From positions 3,658,001-3,722,000 of the forward strand of contig OZ245021.1 of the NCBI GenBank assembly GCA_965223775.1: 64,000 nucleotides of DNA. The letters run 5' to 3'. This document shows positions 1 to 7,854 of the stretch, in pieces. Under the pieces are notes generated by a model. That model did not search any database, was not told the origin of the DNA, and saw only the letters and a program-made list of their open reading frames with translations. A program made the translations under genes and the position numbers. This DNA comes from JAJDXW01 sp965223775. GTDB lineage: Bacteria > Pseudomonadota > Gammaproteobacteria > HK1. How positions within the stretch are numbered: position 1 is the first letter of the stretch; each line of letters opens with the position of its first letter.

Positions 1-387
1 GAGCGCGGCGAGATCGCGATCGCGCCCCTTTGGAACAACGACGCGGCGGTCGCCGAGAACAAGGGCATGCCGATCCGCTTCGTGAAGCCGGACCCGGGCC
101 CGGTCGCAATCGTGTCGGTCATGTCCGAGATCACCGGCACCCGCCATCCGGACCTCGTCCACGAATGGATGGACGGGATCATCAGCCAGGAGTACCAGGC
201 GATCGCGGCCGACGCGCCCTACTACTTTGGGGTGACCGTCAAGGGAGTAGACGTCCCGGAGGCGGCGAAGCCCTACACGCCGTCGACGCCGGAGGAGGTG
301 CTCGCCCTCCAGACGGTGGACTGGCCGAACATCGTGAAGGTGCGCCCGCAGCTCGTCGAGCGCTTCGACCGCGAGTTCTCGGTGTAG
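1..387 (+). CDS. Solute-binding protein of a PotD-type ABC importer (5'-truncated)
   Basis: The reading frame is open from the first base of the window, so only the last 128 residues are present and the signal peptide is missing. The tail resembles periplasmic PotD-like (spermidine/putrescine/polyamine-type) binding proteins: a conserved region ending in a DW-plus-ER C-terminal helix (VDWPNIVKV, then LVERFDREF). It would capture the substrate in the periplasm and pass it to the membrane components encoded at 2476-5287. The SIS and PfkB genes lie between it and the transporter genes, so all probably form one operon. The substrate cannot be read from the fragment; the neighbours point to a phosphorylatable sugar or sugar-amine. 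Confidence 0.75.
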   Translation, partial: ERGEIAIAPLWNNDAAVAENKGMPIRFVKPDPGPVAIVSVMSEITGTRHPDLVHEWMDGIISQEYQAIAADAPYYFGVTVKGVDVPEAAKPYTPSTPEEVLALQTVDWPNIVKVRPQLVERFDREFSV

Positions 388-429
388 GAACCCGGGCGTG
401 CGGCCATGACGGCCGGCCGGGACGGGGCC

Positions 430-1485
430 ATGCTCCGCGACGTGCGCCGCCAGCCGGCGGTGCACGCGGGGTTGCTCGCACGCGCCTTCGAGTTCCGGAG
501 CTTCGCGCGCGAGCACCTCGTCCCGGACCCCGGCGGGGCGCTCTGGGCGACGGGCTGCGGGGACGGCTGGTTCGCGGCCCGTGCGGTCGAGTCGCTCATC
601 GGGGGCGGCCCGCACCCCTACCGGCCGCGGGCCGCCCTCCCCTTCCTCGTCTATGACGCGCCCTCGGTGGGGCCGACCGACCGGGTGCTCGTCATCTCCA
701 TGTCCGGGAACGTCGACCGCTCCGTCGAGGCCGCCGAGGCGGCCCTCGCGCGCGGTGCCCGGGTAGCGCTCCTCACCAACGGCGACGGCGGGCGGGCGGG
801 GGCGCTCGGCATCGCGCGGACTTCGCTCGACATCGAGGCGATCGCGCCCTTTCTCTGCGGGACCACGAGCTATACCGCGACCGTCCTCGTCCTCGCCCTC
901 GCCCTCGGTCCGGCCGGGACCGTCGAGGCCGCGAAGCAGCTCGCGGCCCGGCTCGAAGCGTTCCTGGATGCGGCCGAGCCGGTCGTGCGCGAGCTCGCCC
1001 GACCCTACGCAGGGGTTCGTTTCCTCACGTGCGGAGTCAACCTCGCGACCGCCGACTACGGGGCGGCCAAGCTCGTCGAGCTGACCCGCCTCCCCACCTG
1101 GAGCGACGACGTCGAGGAGTTCGCGCACCGCCAGTTCTGGAGCGCGGATCCGGGCGAGCTCGTCGTGTACCTCTCGGCGAACCCCGAGGTCGCCCCCTTC
1201 GCCGACGCGAGCGCAGGGGCGATCGCCGACATGGGGTTTACCACCCTTGCCGTCGAGACTGAAGGATGCGAGGTGCCGTCGGCCAGACACCGGGTGACCC
1301 TGCCGCGGGTCGAAGAGGCGCTTTCCCCGTTGCCGCTCGCGCTGCCGCTCCAGCTCCTCGGCTACCGCCTCGCCCTCGCGACCGGAATCGACCCCGATGT
1401 CCGCGCCCACCTCAAGGAAGACGGCCGGCGGTTCGAGACGAGCCGCCGGCTCACCCGCCGCAGCCTCCTCGGAACCGGGAAGTAG
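430..1485 (+). CDS. SIS-domain sugar isomerase/deglycase-like protein
   Basis: A protein of about 351 residues with two SIS (sugar isomerase) domains, as in the GlmS isomerase half and in FrlB-type fructosamine-6-phosphate deglycases. The first domain shows the phosphosugar-binding loop VLVISMSGNVDRS and the following ALLTNGD strand. The ATG at 430 is preferred because the protein then begins MLRDVRRQP, like the MLxEIxEQP start of GlmS-type SIS proteins, with a purine-rich stretch upstream; an ATG at 406 would add eight residues. It is followed after 3 bases by a PfkB kinase gene. Kinase plus SIS plus importer suggests phosphorylation and then isomerisation or deglycation of an imported sugar-amine; this is inference. 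Confidence 0.7.
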   Translation: MLRDVRRQPAVHAGLLARAFEFRSFAREHLVPDPGGALWATGCGDGWFAARAVESLIGGGPHPYRPRAALPFLVYDAPSVGPTDRVLVISMSGNVDRSVEAAEAALARGARVALLTNGDGGRAGALGIARTSLDIEAIAPFLCGTTSYTATVLVLALALGPAGTVEAAKQLAARLEAFLDAAEPVVRELARPYAGVRFLTCGVNLATADYGAAKLVELTRLPTWSDDVEEFAHRQFWSADPGELVVYLSANPEVAPFADASAGAIADMGFTTLAVETEGCEVPSARHRVTLPRVEEALSPLPLALPLQLLGYRLALATGIDPDVRAHLKEDGRRFETSRRLTRRSLLGTGK

Positions 1486-1488
1486 GCA

Positions 1489-2460
1489 GTGACCGCGGCG
1501 ATGCCACGCGTCACCGTGTCGGGATACCTCTCCCTCGACACGATCGCATGCCCCTCCGGCACCCATGAGGATGTGCCGGGCGGGGCCGCCCTCTACGCCG
1601 CCCTCGGCGCGCGGGCGGCGGGCGCCCGGGTGCGGATCCGGGCGGCGCTCTGCGACGACTTCCCGCGCGCCGCGCTCGATGCCCTCTCCTCGCTCGGCAT
1701 CGACCTCGACGGGCTCGAGCTCGCCCCCGGGGCGACCCGGCGGGGGCGCCTCGAGGACCCGGAGGCGTCGTCCGTGCGCGCGACCCGGCGCGCTTCCCCC
1801 CACCACCGGGACCCCGAATGGTGGGCGCGGACCCGGGCGCTCGCCCCGGCGCCGTGCTGGAACCCCGCCGACGCGGTGGTCATCGCGGCGATGCCGGTCG
1901 GCTGCCTCGTCCATCATGCCGAGACCGCGCGCGCACTCGGTGCACGGGTGGTCGCGGACACGAGCGAGGCCTACGCGGCCTCCGAGGGCGAGGCGCTGCT
2001 CGCCGCCCTGCCGCGGATCGACCTCTTTGCCCCGAGCCGCGAGGAGGTTCGCCTGCTCCTCCCGGACCTCGACGACGAGGCGGCCCAGCGGGCGCTCGAC
2101 GCCCGCTGTCCGCACGTCGTCCAGAAGCGGGGAACCGATGGAATGTGGTGGTCCTCGGCCGGCCGGCCGGTGCGCCAGGAACCGAGCCGCGCGCGAGAGA
2201 TTGCCGACTCGACGGGGGCCGGCGACGCCGCCGTCGGCGCCCTCGCCGCAGGGCTCGCCCGGGGGCTACCGGTGCCGGAGCTCCTTCGCGAGGCGTCGGA
2301 AATCGCCGCCCGTGCGGCCGGCATGGTCGGCCCCCGCGGCCTTGGACTCGTCCCCGAGCCCGCACCCGCGCCGGCGCCCGCGCTCGGCCACGAATGGGGA
2401 ACCGGTCCCGGACGCGGACCGGGATCCGGACGCGAGCCTCCCCTCTCCCCCGTCGCCTGA
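1489..2460 (+). CDS. PfkB-family carbohydrate kinase (first copy)
   Basis: A ribokinase/PfkB-family sugar kinase of 323 residues. The glycine-rich substrate-binding start is VSGYLSLDT then VPGGAALYAA, and the C-terminal ATP-site signature DSTGAGDAAVGALAAGL carries the catalytic Asp. The kinase would phosphorylate the sugar brought in by the adjacent importer. Translation may start at the GTG at 1489 or the ATG at 1501 (MPRVTVSGY). The last 40 or so residues are a Pro/Ala/Gly-rich tail outside the kinase fold, encoded by a locally repetitive stretch rich in gggacc/ggatcc-like motifs, so the native end may be slightly eroded. A second PfkB gene lies at the end of the operon. Confidence 0.8.
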   Translation: MTAAMPRVTVSGYLSLDTIACPSGTHEDVPGGAALYAALGARAAGARVRIRAALCDDFPRAALDALSSLGIDLDGLELAPGATRRGRLEDPEASSVRATRRASPHHRDPEWWARTRALAPAPCWNPADAVVIAAMPVGCLVHHAETARALGARVVADTSEAYAASEGEALLAALPRIDLFAPSREEVRLLLPDLDDEAAQRALDARCPHVVQKRGTDGMWWSSAGRPVRQEPSRAREIADSTGAGDAAVGALAAGLARGLPVPELLREASEIAARAAGMVGPRGLGLVPEPAPAPAPALGHEWGTGPGRGPGSGREPPLSPVA

Positions 2461-2475
2461 ACGAGGAGCACCGTC

Positions 2476-3525
2476 ATGCACGTCGAGGTCGACTCGCTCG
2501 ACAAGTCCTTCGGACCGACCCGGGTCCTCAAGGGCTGCTCGCTCGGCATCGACCGGGGCGAGGTGGTGACCCTGCTCGGCCCCTCCGGCTGCGGCAAGAC
2601 CACCCTCCTTCGCTGCATCGCGGGCTTCCACGTCCCCGAGGAAGGCCGGGTAGTCATCGGCGGCCGCGACATGACCCTGGTGCCGCCCTACCGGCGCGAC
2701 GTCGGGATGATCTTCCAGAGCTACGCCCTCTTCCCCCACCTCGACGTCCGGCGCAACGTGGAGTACGGCCTCTCCGTACGCAGGATTCGGCGAACCGAGC
2801 GGGAGCGCCGGGTGGCCGAGGCGCTCGCGCTCGTGTCGCTCGGCGAGCTCGCCGACCGCTACCCGAGCCAGCTCTCCGGCGGCCAGCAGCAACGGGTCGC
2901 CATCGCCCGGGTCCTCGTGCTCGAGCCGACCGTGCTGCTCCTCGACGAGCCGTTCAACGCCCTCGACGCGAAGCTCCGGTACTCGATGCAGGTCGAGCTC
3001 CGCAAGCTCGTCAAGACCCTCGGGATCACCACCATCTTCGTCACCCACGACCAGTCCGAGGCGCTCACCCTGAGCGACCGGGTGGCCGTCATGCGGGGCG
3101 GCGAGATCGAGCAGGTGGCGGCGCCGCTCGGGGTCTACGACACGCCGGCGAGCGACTACGTCGCCGACTTCATCGGAAGCGCCAACGCCCTCGCCGGCGA
3201 GGCGCGCGCGGGACACCTCGAGATCGCCCCCGGAGTGGCGCTCGCCTCGCGGGTGGAGGGCCGGGCGGTGGCGATCGTTCGGCCCGAGAATCTGCGCGCG
3301 GAGCCCGTCGAAGGCGATACCGGGGCCGGCTGGTACGGGCGGGTCGGGTTCGTGCGCGCCCTCGGCGCCACCGTCGAGTACGAGATCGAGGTGCCGGGAC
3401 GAGACGCGGTGAAGGTGCTCGCGCTCCGTCTCGCGAGCGATCGGGTCCTCGAATTGGGCCAGACCGTGCAAATCTCGCTCCGCGACCCCGAGGCCTGCCC
3501 CGTCCTTCAGGCCCCCGTCCCGTGA
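2476..3525 (+). CDS. ABC transporter ATP-binding protein, PotA-type
   Basis: The cytoplasmic ATPase of the importer, 349 residues, close to the usual PotA/UgpC length. Visible motifs: Walker A GPSGCGKTT (residues 35-43), Q-loop FQSYALFPH (about 80-88), ABC signature LSGGQQQR (133-140), Walker B VLLLDEP (153-159), D-loop ALD and switch histidine in VTHDQSEA (191). Residues from about 235 form the TOBE-type C-terminal domain found in polyamine, iron and sugar importers. A GAGGAG ribosome-binding site stands 8 bases before the ATG. The stop codon overlaps the GTG start of the first permease by 4 bases (GTGA), indicating translational coupling. Confidence 0.92.
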   Translation: MHVEVDSLDKSFGPTRVLKGCSLGIDRGEVVTLLGPSGCGKTTLLRCIAGFHVPEEGRVVIGGRDMTLVPPYRRDVGMIFQSYALFPHLDVRRNVEYGLSVRRIRRTERERRVAEALALVSLGELADRYPSQLSGGQQQRVAIARVLVLEPTVLLLDEPFNALDAKLRYSMQVELRKLVKTLGITTIFVTHDQSEALTLSDRVAVMRGGEIEQVAAPLGVYDTPASDYVADFIGSANALAGEARAGHLEIAPGVALASRVEGRAVAIVRPENLRAEPVEGDTGAGWYGRVGFVRALGATVEYEIEVPGRDAVKVLALRLASDRVLELGQTVQISLRDPEACPVLQAPVP

Positions 3526-4460
3526 ACGCCGCCACACGGCCGGAGGCCGGGTTGGCCGGCGCCAGGCGCCTCGCCGAGCACCCCCTCGTCTCCGCGATGC
3601 TCTCGAGCCGCGGGATCGGCCCCGCCGTCCCCGCCCTCGCCTACCTCGTCGTCTTCATGGTGATCCCGTTCGGGCTTCTCTTTTCGTTCGCATTCCTCAC
3701 CGTCGAGCGCGGCGAGGTCGTCCCCTGGAGCTTCTCGCTCGAGCACTTCGGAAGCGCTCTCGGCGACTACCTGTTCTGGCGGATCGCGTGGCGTTCGTTC
3801 TGGGTCGGCGCGCTCTCGACCCTCGTCTGCCTCCTCCTCGCCTACCCGATCGCGTATCTCTACACGACCCTCGGCTCGGTCGCCCGGAAGCTCCTGCTGG
3901 TCGCGGTCATCGCCCCGCTCCTCACGAGCGCCCTCGTCCGAGTCTACGCCTGGATCGTGATTCTCGGCGGGCGCCGCGGCCTCATGAACACGGTGCTCGT
4001 CGAGCTCGGCCTCGTCGAGCGGCCGATTCGCATCCTCAACACCGACTGGTCCGTGCTCATCGGCATGACCCAGATCCATCTTCCGTTCATGATCCTTCCC
4101 CTCATCGCGGTGCTGGTCGCCCGCGACGTCGAGATCGAGAACGCGTCGCTCAATCTCGGCGCAGGCCACATCCGGACCTTCTTCCTGGTCACCGTCCCGC
4201 TCAGCGTCCCCGGCATCGTCGCGGGGACGGCCCTCGTCTTCGCCCTTTCGTACACGAACTTCATCATCCCCCAGCTCCTCGGAGGCGGGAACTACACGAC
4301 GCTCGCGGTGCAGGTCTACGAGTTCGTGGTGGTCATCCTCGACTGGACCAAGGGGGCGGTCCGGGCGAGCCTCCTTCTCGGGAGCTGCTTCGTGTTCGTG
4401 CTCCTCATCACGTGGGCGGGGAGGGTCGCGACCCGCTGGACGGAGGCGCGGCTCACGTGA
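3522..4460 (+). CDS. ABC transporter permease, PotB-type
   Basis: An inner-membrane permease of 312 residues if started at the GTG overlapping the ATPase stop codon; an ATG at 3597 would trim a non-conserved N-terminus. Six hydrophobic segments are apparent, beginning with AYLVVFMVIPFGLLFSFA. The EAA loop that contacts the ATPase reads ENASLNLGAGHIRTFFLVTVP. It would form the membrane channel with the next gene. Its stop overlaps the next start by 4 bases (GTGA), the same coupling as at its own start. Confidence 0.9.
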   Translation: MNAATRPEAGLAGARRLAEHPLVSAMLSSRGIGPAVPALAYLVVFMVIPFGLLFSFAFLTVERGEVVPWSFSLEHFGSALGDYLFWRIAWRSFWVGALSTLVCLLLAYPIAYLYTTLGSVARKLLLVAVIAPLLTSALVRVYAWIVILGGRRGLMNTVLVELGLVERPIRILNTDWSVLIGMTQIHLPFMILPLIAVLVARDVEIENASLNLGAGHIRTFFLVTVPLSVPGIVAGTALVFALSYTNFIIPQLLGGGNYTTLAVQVYEFVVVILDWTKGAVRASLLLGSCFVFVLLITWAGRVATRWTEARLT

Positions 4461-5287
4461 GCGGGCGCCGGGGCGCAAGGGCACGGCGCTTTCCCCGCTC
4501 CCCCGCGGAGTGGGTGGCGGGGGCGGTCCTCTACGCGCTCGCGGGCCTCTCGCTCGTCCTCCTCATCGGCCCCAGCCTCATCGTCATCGGGATCTCGTTC
4601 ACCGAGAAGCGCTACATCAGCTTCCCGCCGGAGGGCTTTACCTTCCACTGGTACGAGGAATTCCTGGACCGCGATCAGCTCATCGACTCCGCGTTCGTCT
4701 CCCTTCGCATCGCGGCGTGGGTGACGGTGCTGACGCTCGGGCTCGGGGTCACGTGCGCGTTCTCGCTCGTGCGCGGGCGCTATCGGTGGCGGACCGCCCT
4801 CTCGGCGTTCATGGTCTCGCCTCAGATGCTGCCGGGGATGGTAATCGGGATCGCGGTCCTCTTCTTCGGCTCCGCGTTCGGGTTCTACCAGTCAAATCCG
4901 ATGGTGGTCATCGCGATGACGGTGTTCTGCCTCCCCTTCGTCGTGCGGATCGTCATGGCCCGCCTGGAGGTGATGGACCCCACCATCGAGGAGGCGTCCG
5001 CGAACCTCGGCGCCTCCCGCATCCAGACCTTCCTCCGCGTCACCCTCCCCCAGATGCTGCCCGCCGCCCTCGCGGCGGCGGCGTTCGCGTTCATCGAGGC
5101 GTTCGACAACCTCACCGTCGCGCTCTTCACCGCCTCGCCCCGGGGGCGCCCCCTCTCGGTCGAGCTCTACTCCCTGGTGCAGTTCGATTCGAGCCCGATC
5201 GTCGCCGCCATCTCGAGCCTCGAGATCCTGCTCGCGCTGCTCATGGTGTTCGTCATCGGCCGCACGATCGGGCTCGAGAAGATCTGA
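4457..5287 (+). CDS. ABC transporter permease, PotC-type
   Basis: The second inner-membrane permease, 276 residues from the GTG at 4457. It has six predicted membrane helices and the EAA loop EEASANLGASRIQTFL followed by VTLPQMLP, typical of PotC/YdcV-type BPD permeases. The start is fixed by the 4-base overlap with the preceding gene; the long upstream extension of this frame inside the previous gene is spurious. It completes the importer with the genes at 1, 2476 and 3522. The coding block ends here and is followed by a REP-like inverted repeat before the second kinase gene. Confidence 0.9.
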   Translation: MSGRRGARARRFPRSPAEWVAGAVLYALAGLSLVLLIGPSLIVIGISFTEKRYISFPPEGFTFHWYEEFLDRDQLIDSAFVSLRIAAWVTVLTLGLGVTCAFSLVRGRYRWRTALSAFMVSPQMLPGMVIGIAVLFFGSAFGFYQSNPMVVIAMTVFCLPFVVRIVMARLEVMDPTIEEASANLGASRIQTFLRVTLPQMLPAALAAAAFAFIEAFDNLTVALFTASPRGRPLSVELYSLVQFDSSPIVAAISSLEILLALLMVFVIGRTIGLEKI

Positions 5288-5291
5288 TAGA

Positions 5292-5390
5292 AGTCAGGGT
5301 CAGAGTCGGGTTTCGCGATTGGGTGAGGTGAACGATCCGGGTGACGATTACGTGCAATCAGGAAGAACCAAACCCGACCCTGACCCCGAT
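5292..5390. repeat. REP-like inverted repeat between permease and second kinase
   Basis: Two 16-base arms at 5298-5313 and 5370-5385 are inverted copies with one mismatch (ggtcagagtcgggttt against the complement of aaacccgaccctgacc), separated by 56 bases. The same motif recurs in direct orientation downstream of the kinase at 6354-6373. Motifs of this form are common as REP/RAYT-associated palindromes in gammaproteobacteria; that assignment is inference, and no RAYT transposase is present in the window. Confidence 0.6.
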
Positions 5391-5395
5391 TTCCC

Positions 5396-6340
5396 ATGCG
5401 CCCCGCCCTCATCCTGCTCGGCCAAGTCACGGTGGACCATGTGGTCCCCGCCCGGCCCGGCGTCTGGCGCGAGCAACTTGGGGGAAACGTGCTCTACGCC
5501 GCCGCGGGGGCGCGACTCTGGATCGAGCCCGAGCGGATCGGGGTGGTGACCCGGGTGGGCGCGGGATGCCCCTTCGATCCCCGGGTACACCTCGCGCGGG
5601 CCGGAATCGAGCGGGTCGCGGTCGCCGATACGGGGCGCGAGCAACTCGTCGAGTGGATTCTCTACGAGGAGGACGGGTCGCGCCGATCCCTCCCCCGGAA
5701 CCGCGCCCTGCGGGACGCGGGCGGCGAGGGGACGGGCGCCGGGTCCGACTACCTCGCCCACCTCGAGGCGCAGAGCCCGTCCGTCTCGGACGTCCCCACG
5801 GATTGGCTTCCGGCACGCGCCGTCCACCTCGCCCCGCAGGTCCTCGCGCGCCATGAGGAGAGCCTTCGAACCCTCGCCTCCCGCGCCGGCTTCGTGTCCG
5901 TCGATCCGTCGCCCCACTACAGCGCCGGCCGCTCGGTGGAGGCGCTCGCGCGCGCCCTCGCCCCCGCGTCCGCCCTCCTCCCGAGCGAACGGGAGGTGGC
6001 GCATATCGTCGGCGAGGACGGGTGGGAGCGACTCGCCGGCCGCCTTGTCTCGGCCGGCTTCCCGGAGGTCGTCGTCAAGCGCGGGGCGGCGGGAGCAATC
6101 CTCTGCGAACAGGGGAGCCGTCCGGTGCAGATACCTGCGCGGCGGGTCGATGTGCGCGATCCGACCGGGGCCGGGGACGCCTTCTGCGGCGCCTACGCCG
6201 CCTGCCGGCTAAGGGACCTGCCACCCGCCGAGGCGGCGCGGCGGGCCACGATCGCCGCCTCCATGGTGGTCGAATGCGAAGGGGCAGACTCCGCTCTCGC
6301 CCTCTCCCCGGACACCGCCCGACGGCGGCTCGAATCGTGA
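5396..6340 (+). CDS. PfkB-family carbohydrate kinase (second copy)
   Basis: A 314-residue PfkB/ribokinase-family protein with N-terminal substrate motif LLGQVTVDHV and LGGNVLYAAAGA and the C-terminal ATP/anion-hole signature DPTGAGDAFCGAYAA. It is related in architecture but clearly distinct in sequence from the kinase at 1489. It probably phosphorylates a second sugar or an alternative position in the same pathway. It sits about 110 bases after the permease gene and is flanked on both sides by REP-like motifs, so it may be transcribed with the operon or be a separate insertion. Confidence 0.8.
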   Translation: MRPALILLGQVTVDHVVPARPGVWREQLGGNVLYAAAGARLWIEPERIGVVTRVGAGCPFDPRVHLARAGIERVAVADTGREQLVEWILYEEDGSRRSLPRNRALRDAGGEGTGAGSDYLAHLEAQSPSVSDVPTDWLPARAVHLAPQVLARHEESLRTLASRAGFVSVDPSPHYSAGRSVEALARALAPASALLPSEREVAHIVGEDGWERLAGRLVSAGFPEVVVKRGAAGAILCEQGSRPVQIPARRVDVRDPTGAGDAFCGAYAACRLRDLPPAEAARRATIAASMVVECEGADSALALSPDTARRRLES

Positions 6341-6353
6341 ACATCGTCCGGGA

Positions 6354-6376
6354 AATCAGGGTCAGACTCGGGTCTC
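6354..6376 (+). repeat. REP-like half element
   Basis: The sequence aatcagggtcagactcgggt matches the left arm of the inverted repeat at 5298-5313 in the same orientation with one or two differences. It lies directly between the second PfkB gene and the HigA antitoxin gene, at the point where the HigB toxin gene appears to have been lost. Confidence 0.5.
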
Positions 6377-6391
6377 ACGAAATTCGGCCTC

Positions 6392-6412
6392 GAGGACTAC
6401 CACCGAGGGTAG
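6392..6412 (+). pseudogene. Possible last codons of a lost higB toxin gene
   Basis: The reading frame ending at the TAG at 6410-6412 encodes E-D-Y-H-R-G, like the conserved IVDYH(R) C-terminus of HigB/RelE-type toxins. Its stop codon lies 4 bases before the higA start, the normal higBA spacing. Everything upstream is replaced by the REP-like motif. The match is only a few residues long, so this is a suggestion rather than a firm call. Confidence 0.35.
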
Positions 6413-6416
6413 CACC

Positions 6417-6698
6417 ATGCCACGACTGCGCAGCCATCCAGGGCGGGTCTTGAAGGCGGAGCTCGAGGCGAGGAACGTGAGCGCCAACCAGCTCGCTCTG
6501 ACGATTCGGGTGCCCGCCAACCGGATCACCTCGATCCTGCGAGGAGAGCGGGCGGTGACGCCGGAGACTGCCCTTCGGCTCGGCCGCTTTCTGGGCACCG
6601 GACCGGCGTTCTGGATGAACCTGCAAACGGCATACGATATCTCGGTGATCGAAGAGAAGAAGGGTCGGGCAATTGAAGAGGAAGTGCCTGCGGCCTGA
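6417..6698 (+). CDS. higA: HigA-family antitoxin (XRE helix-turn-helix)
   Basis: A 93-residue antitoxin and repressor of the HigA type. Motifs in order: HPGRVLKAELEA near the N-terminus, the helix-turn-helix SANQLALTIRVPANRITSIL, then the family hallmark TALRLGRFLGTGPAFWMNLQ and YDI. HigA normally binds and neutralises the mRNA interferase HigB and represses its own promoter. No intact higB lies upstream, where it would be expected in this family; only a possible remnant of its last codons is seen. The antitoxin is therefore an orphan and may act on a toxin elsewhere or be retained as an anti-addiction gene. Confidence 0.9.
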   Translation: MPRLRSHPGRVLKAELEARNVSANQLALTIRVPANRITSILRGERAVTPETALRLGRFLGTGPAFWMNLQTAYDISVIEEKKGRAIEEEVPAA

Positions 6699-6953
6699 GA
6701 TCGGGCTCGCGCGGCGAGACGGCAGCCCGAAACGAAGGTCCCGAGAATCCCGGTTCAACGTCGGCAACGCGACCAGCCCCGCGTCGACACGGGCGAAATC
6801 GAGACCGCCCAGATGGACGTCCGGTTCTGCGAGGACCTTGGGTGCGGCTCGTCCGGGCTACTCACCTCCCCCGGAGCCACGCCTCCCGTTGGCGGGTTGA
6901 CTATGGTCTGACACGATCGCAAAGTATGGAATCCTTACTTCTCGGAAGTACCG
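6699..6953. other. Intergenic, no gene seen
   Basis: This 255-base stretch between the HigA and AbrB genes holds no ORF with coding character. It presumably carries the promoter of the AbrB/PIN pair. The tggaatccttacttctcgg segment just before 6954 is more AT-rich than its surroundings, but no clear -35/-10 pair could be assigned. Confidence 0.5.
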
Positions 6954-7208
6954 ATGAAGCTCGCCAAGATCACCTCCAAGAACCAGTTGACGCTTCCCAA
7001 GAGCGTCACCGACGAACTCGGGCCTGCGGAGTATTTCGAGGTCGAGGTTCAGAACGGCCAGGTCGTTCTGACCCCGGTCCGCATCCAGCGTGCAGACGCA
7101 GTGCGTGCGAAGCTCGCCGAGCTGGGTCTTACAGAAGGGGACGTCGGCGACGCCGTCACCTGGGCACGCAAGGCGCCGGCGCGGACACGCACCCGAATGC
7201 AAAGCTGA
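6954..7208 (+). CDS. AbrB/MazE/SpoVT-family antitoxin
   Basis: An 84-residue swapped-hairpin DNA-binding protein. The N-terminal motif KITSKNQLTLPKSVTDELG is the classic SpoVT-AbrB signature, followed by the second strand FEVEVQNGQVVLTPV. The basic C-terminus from about residue 45 would be the toxin-binding arm. The downstream PIN-domain gene starts 4 bases after its stop, making a typical antitoxin-toxin operon. It probably represses the shared promoter. Confidence 0.85.
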   Translation: MKLAKITSKNQLTLPKSVTDELGPAEYFEVEVQNGQVVLTPVRIQRADAVRAKLAELGLTEGDVGDAVTWARKAPARTRTRMQS

Positions 7209-7212
7209 GCGC

Positions 7213-7656
7213 GTGCCGGCGCGCGCCACGTCGACCACGCCACGGGTCGTCCTCGACACGAACCTGGTGCTGTCCGCGCTCGTCTTCCGCGCCGGCGCTG
7301 TCGCCGGCCTGCGGCGAGGTTGGCAGCGCGGACGGTTTACGCCCCTGGTCTCGACGGCAACGGCCGGCGAGCTGATACGCGTCCTCGCATACCCCGAGTT
7401 CCGCTTGAGCAGCGAGGAGCGAGAGCACTTGCTGGCGGACTATCTTCCATTCTGCGAGACCGTCGGAGTTCCGAACCCACCGCCGCCGACTCCGTCCTGT
7501 CGCGACCCGTTTGACGTGAAGTTCCTCGAAGTCGCCGTGGCGGGCGGAGCTGATTTCCTCGTAACCGGCGACAATGACCTTCTCGCCCTCGCGTCGGAAT
7601 TCGTGTGTCCGATCGTGACGGCACGCGACTTCCTGACTCGTCTCGAACTCGAGTGA
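7213..7656 (+). CDS. PIN-domain toxin (putative ribonuclease)
   Basis: A 147-residue PIN-domain protein of the putative toxin component, PIN family. The acidic residues of the Mg-dependent nuclease site are visible: D15 in VVLDTN, E53 in TAGELIR, D98 in CRDPFD and D120 in VTGDND. The start is the GTG at 7213, 4 bases after the antitoxin stop; the ORF can be read further upstream only inside the antitoxin gene. It would cleave RNA when released from the AbrB-type antitoxin encoded immediately before it. The system appears intact. Confidence 0.85.
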   Translation: MPARATSTTPRVVLDTNLVLSALVFRAGAVAGLRRGWQRGRFTPLVSTATAGELIRVLAYPEFRLSSEEREHLLADYLPFCETVGVPNPPPPTPSCRDPFDVKFLEVAVAGGADFLVTGDNDLLALASEFVCPIVTARDFLTRLELE

Positions 7657-7802
7657 CCACGAGCCGGAGCTTTCTCGCGCCCGAAGGTCCAAGATCGGGG
7701 GCATGTCCAGCGGACGCTGAACCAACATTCCAAGTGGACCACTCGGTGGGGGCTGGTCAGCCCTGGCATCTGGCCCTGTGCCGGGATTGACCGATCGACG
7801 GA

Positions 7803-7833
7803 TTGACAGTACTGTAATGTTTTTGACATTACA
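7803..7833 (+). promoter_or_regulatory. Promoter with palindromic operator before the RHH/RelE pair
   Basis: A perfect 8-base inverted repeat (tgtaatgt, 5-base spacer, acattaca) spans 7813-7833. A TTGACA hexamer stands at 7803-7808, and 17 bases later is a weak -10-like acatta inside the palindrome. This is the expected arrangement for autorepression by the ribbon-helix-helix protein that starts at 7855. Confidence 0.55.
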
Positions 7834-7854
7834 CGACTTCGCTTGGAGTTCATC

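Noticed and set aside
1818..4460. 880-codon frame covering the ABC ATPase and first permease
   Set aside because: Only the part from 3522 is real (permease); upstream it is an out-of-frame reading of the kinase and ATPase genes.
6673..6900. 75-codon ORF after higA
   Set aside because: Arg/Ser/Pro-rich shadow frame overlapping the higA end; no toxin-like motif, so not accepted as a relocated HigB.
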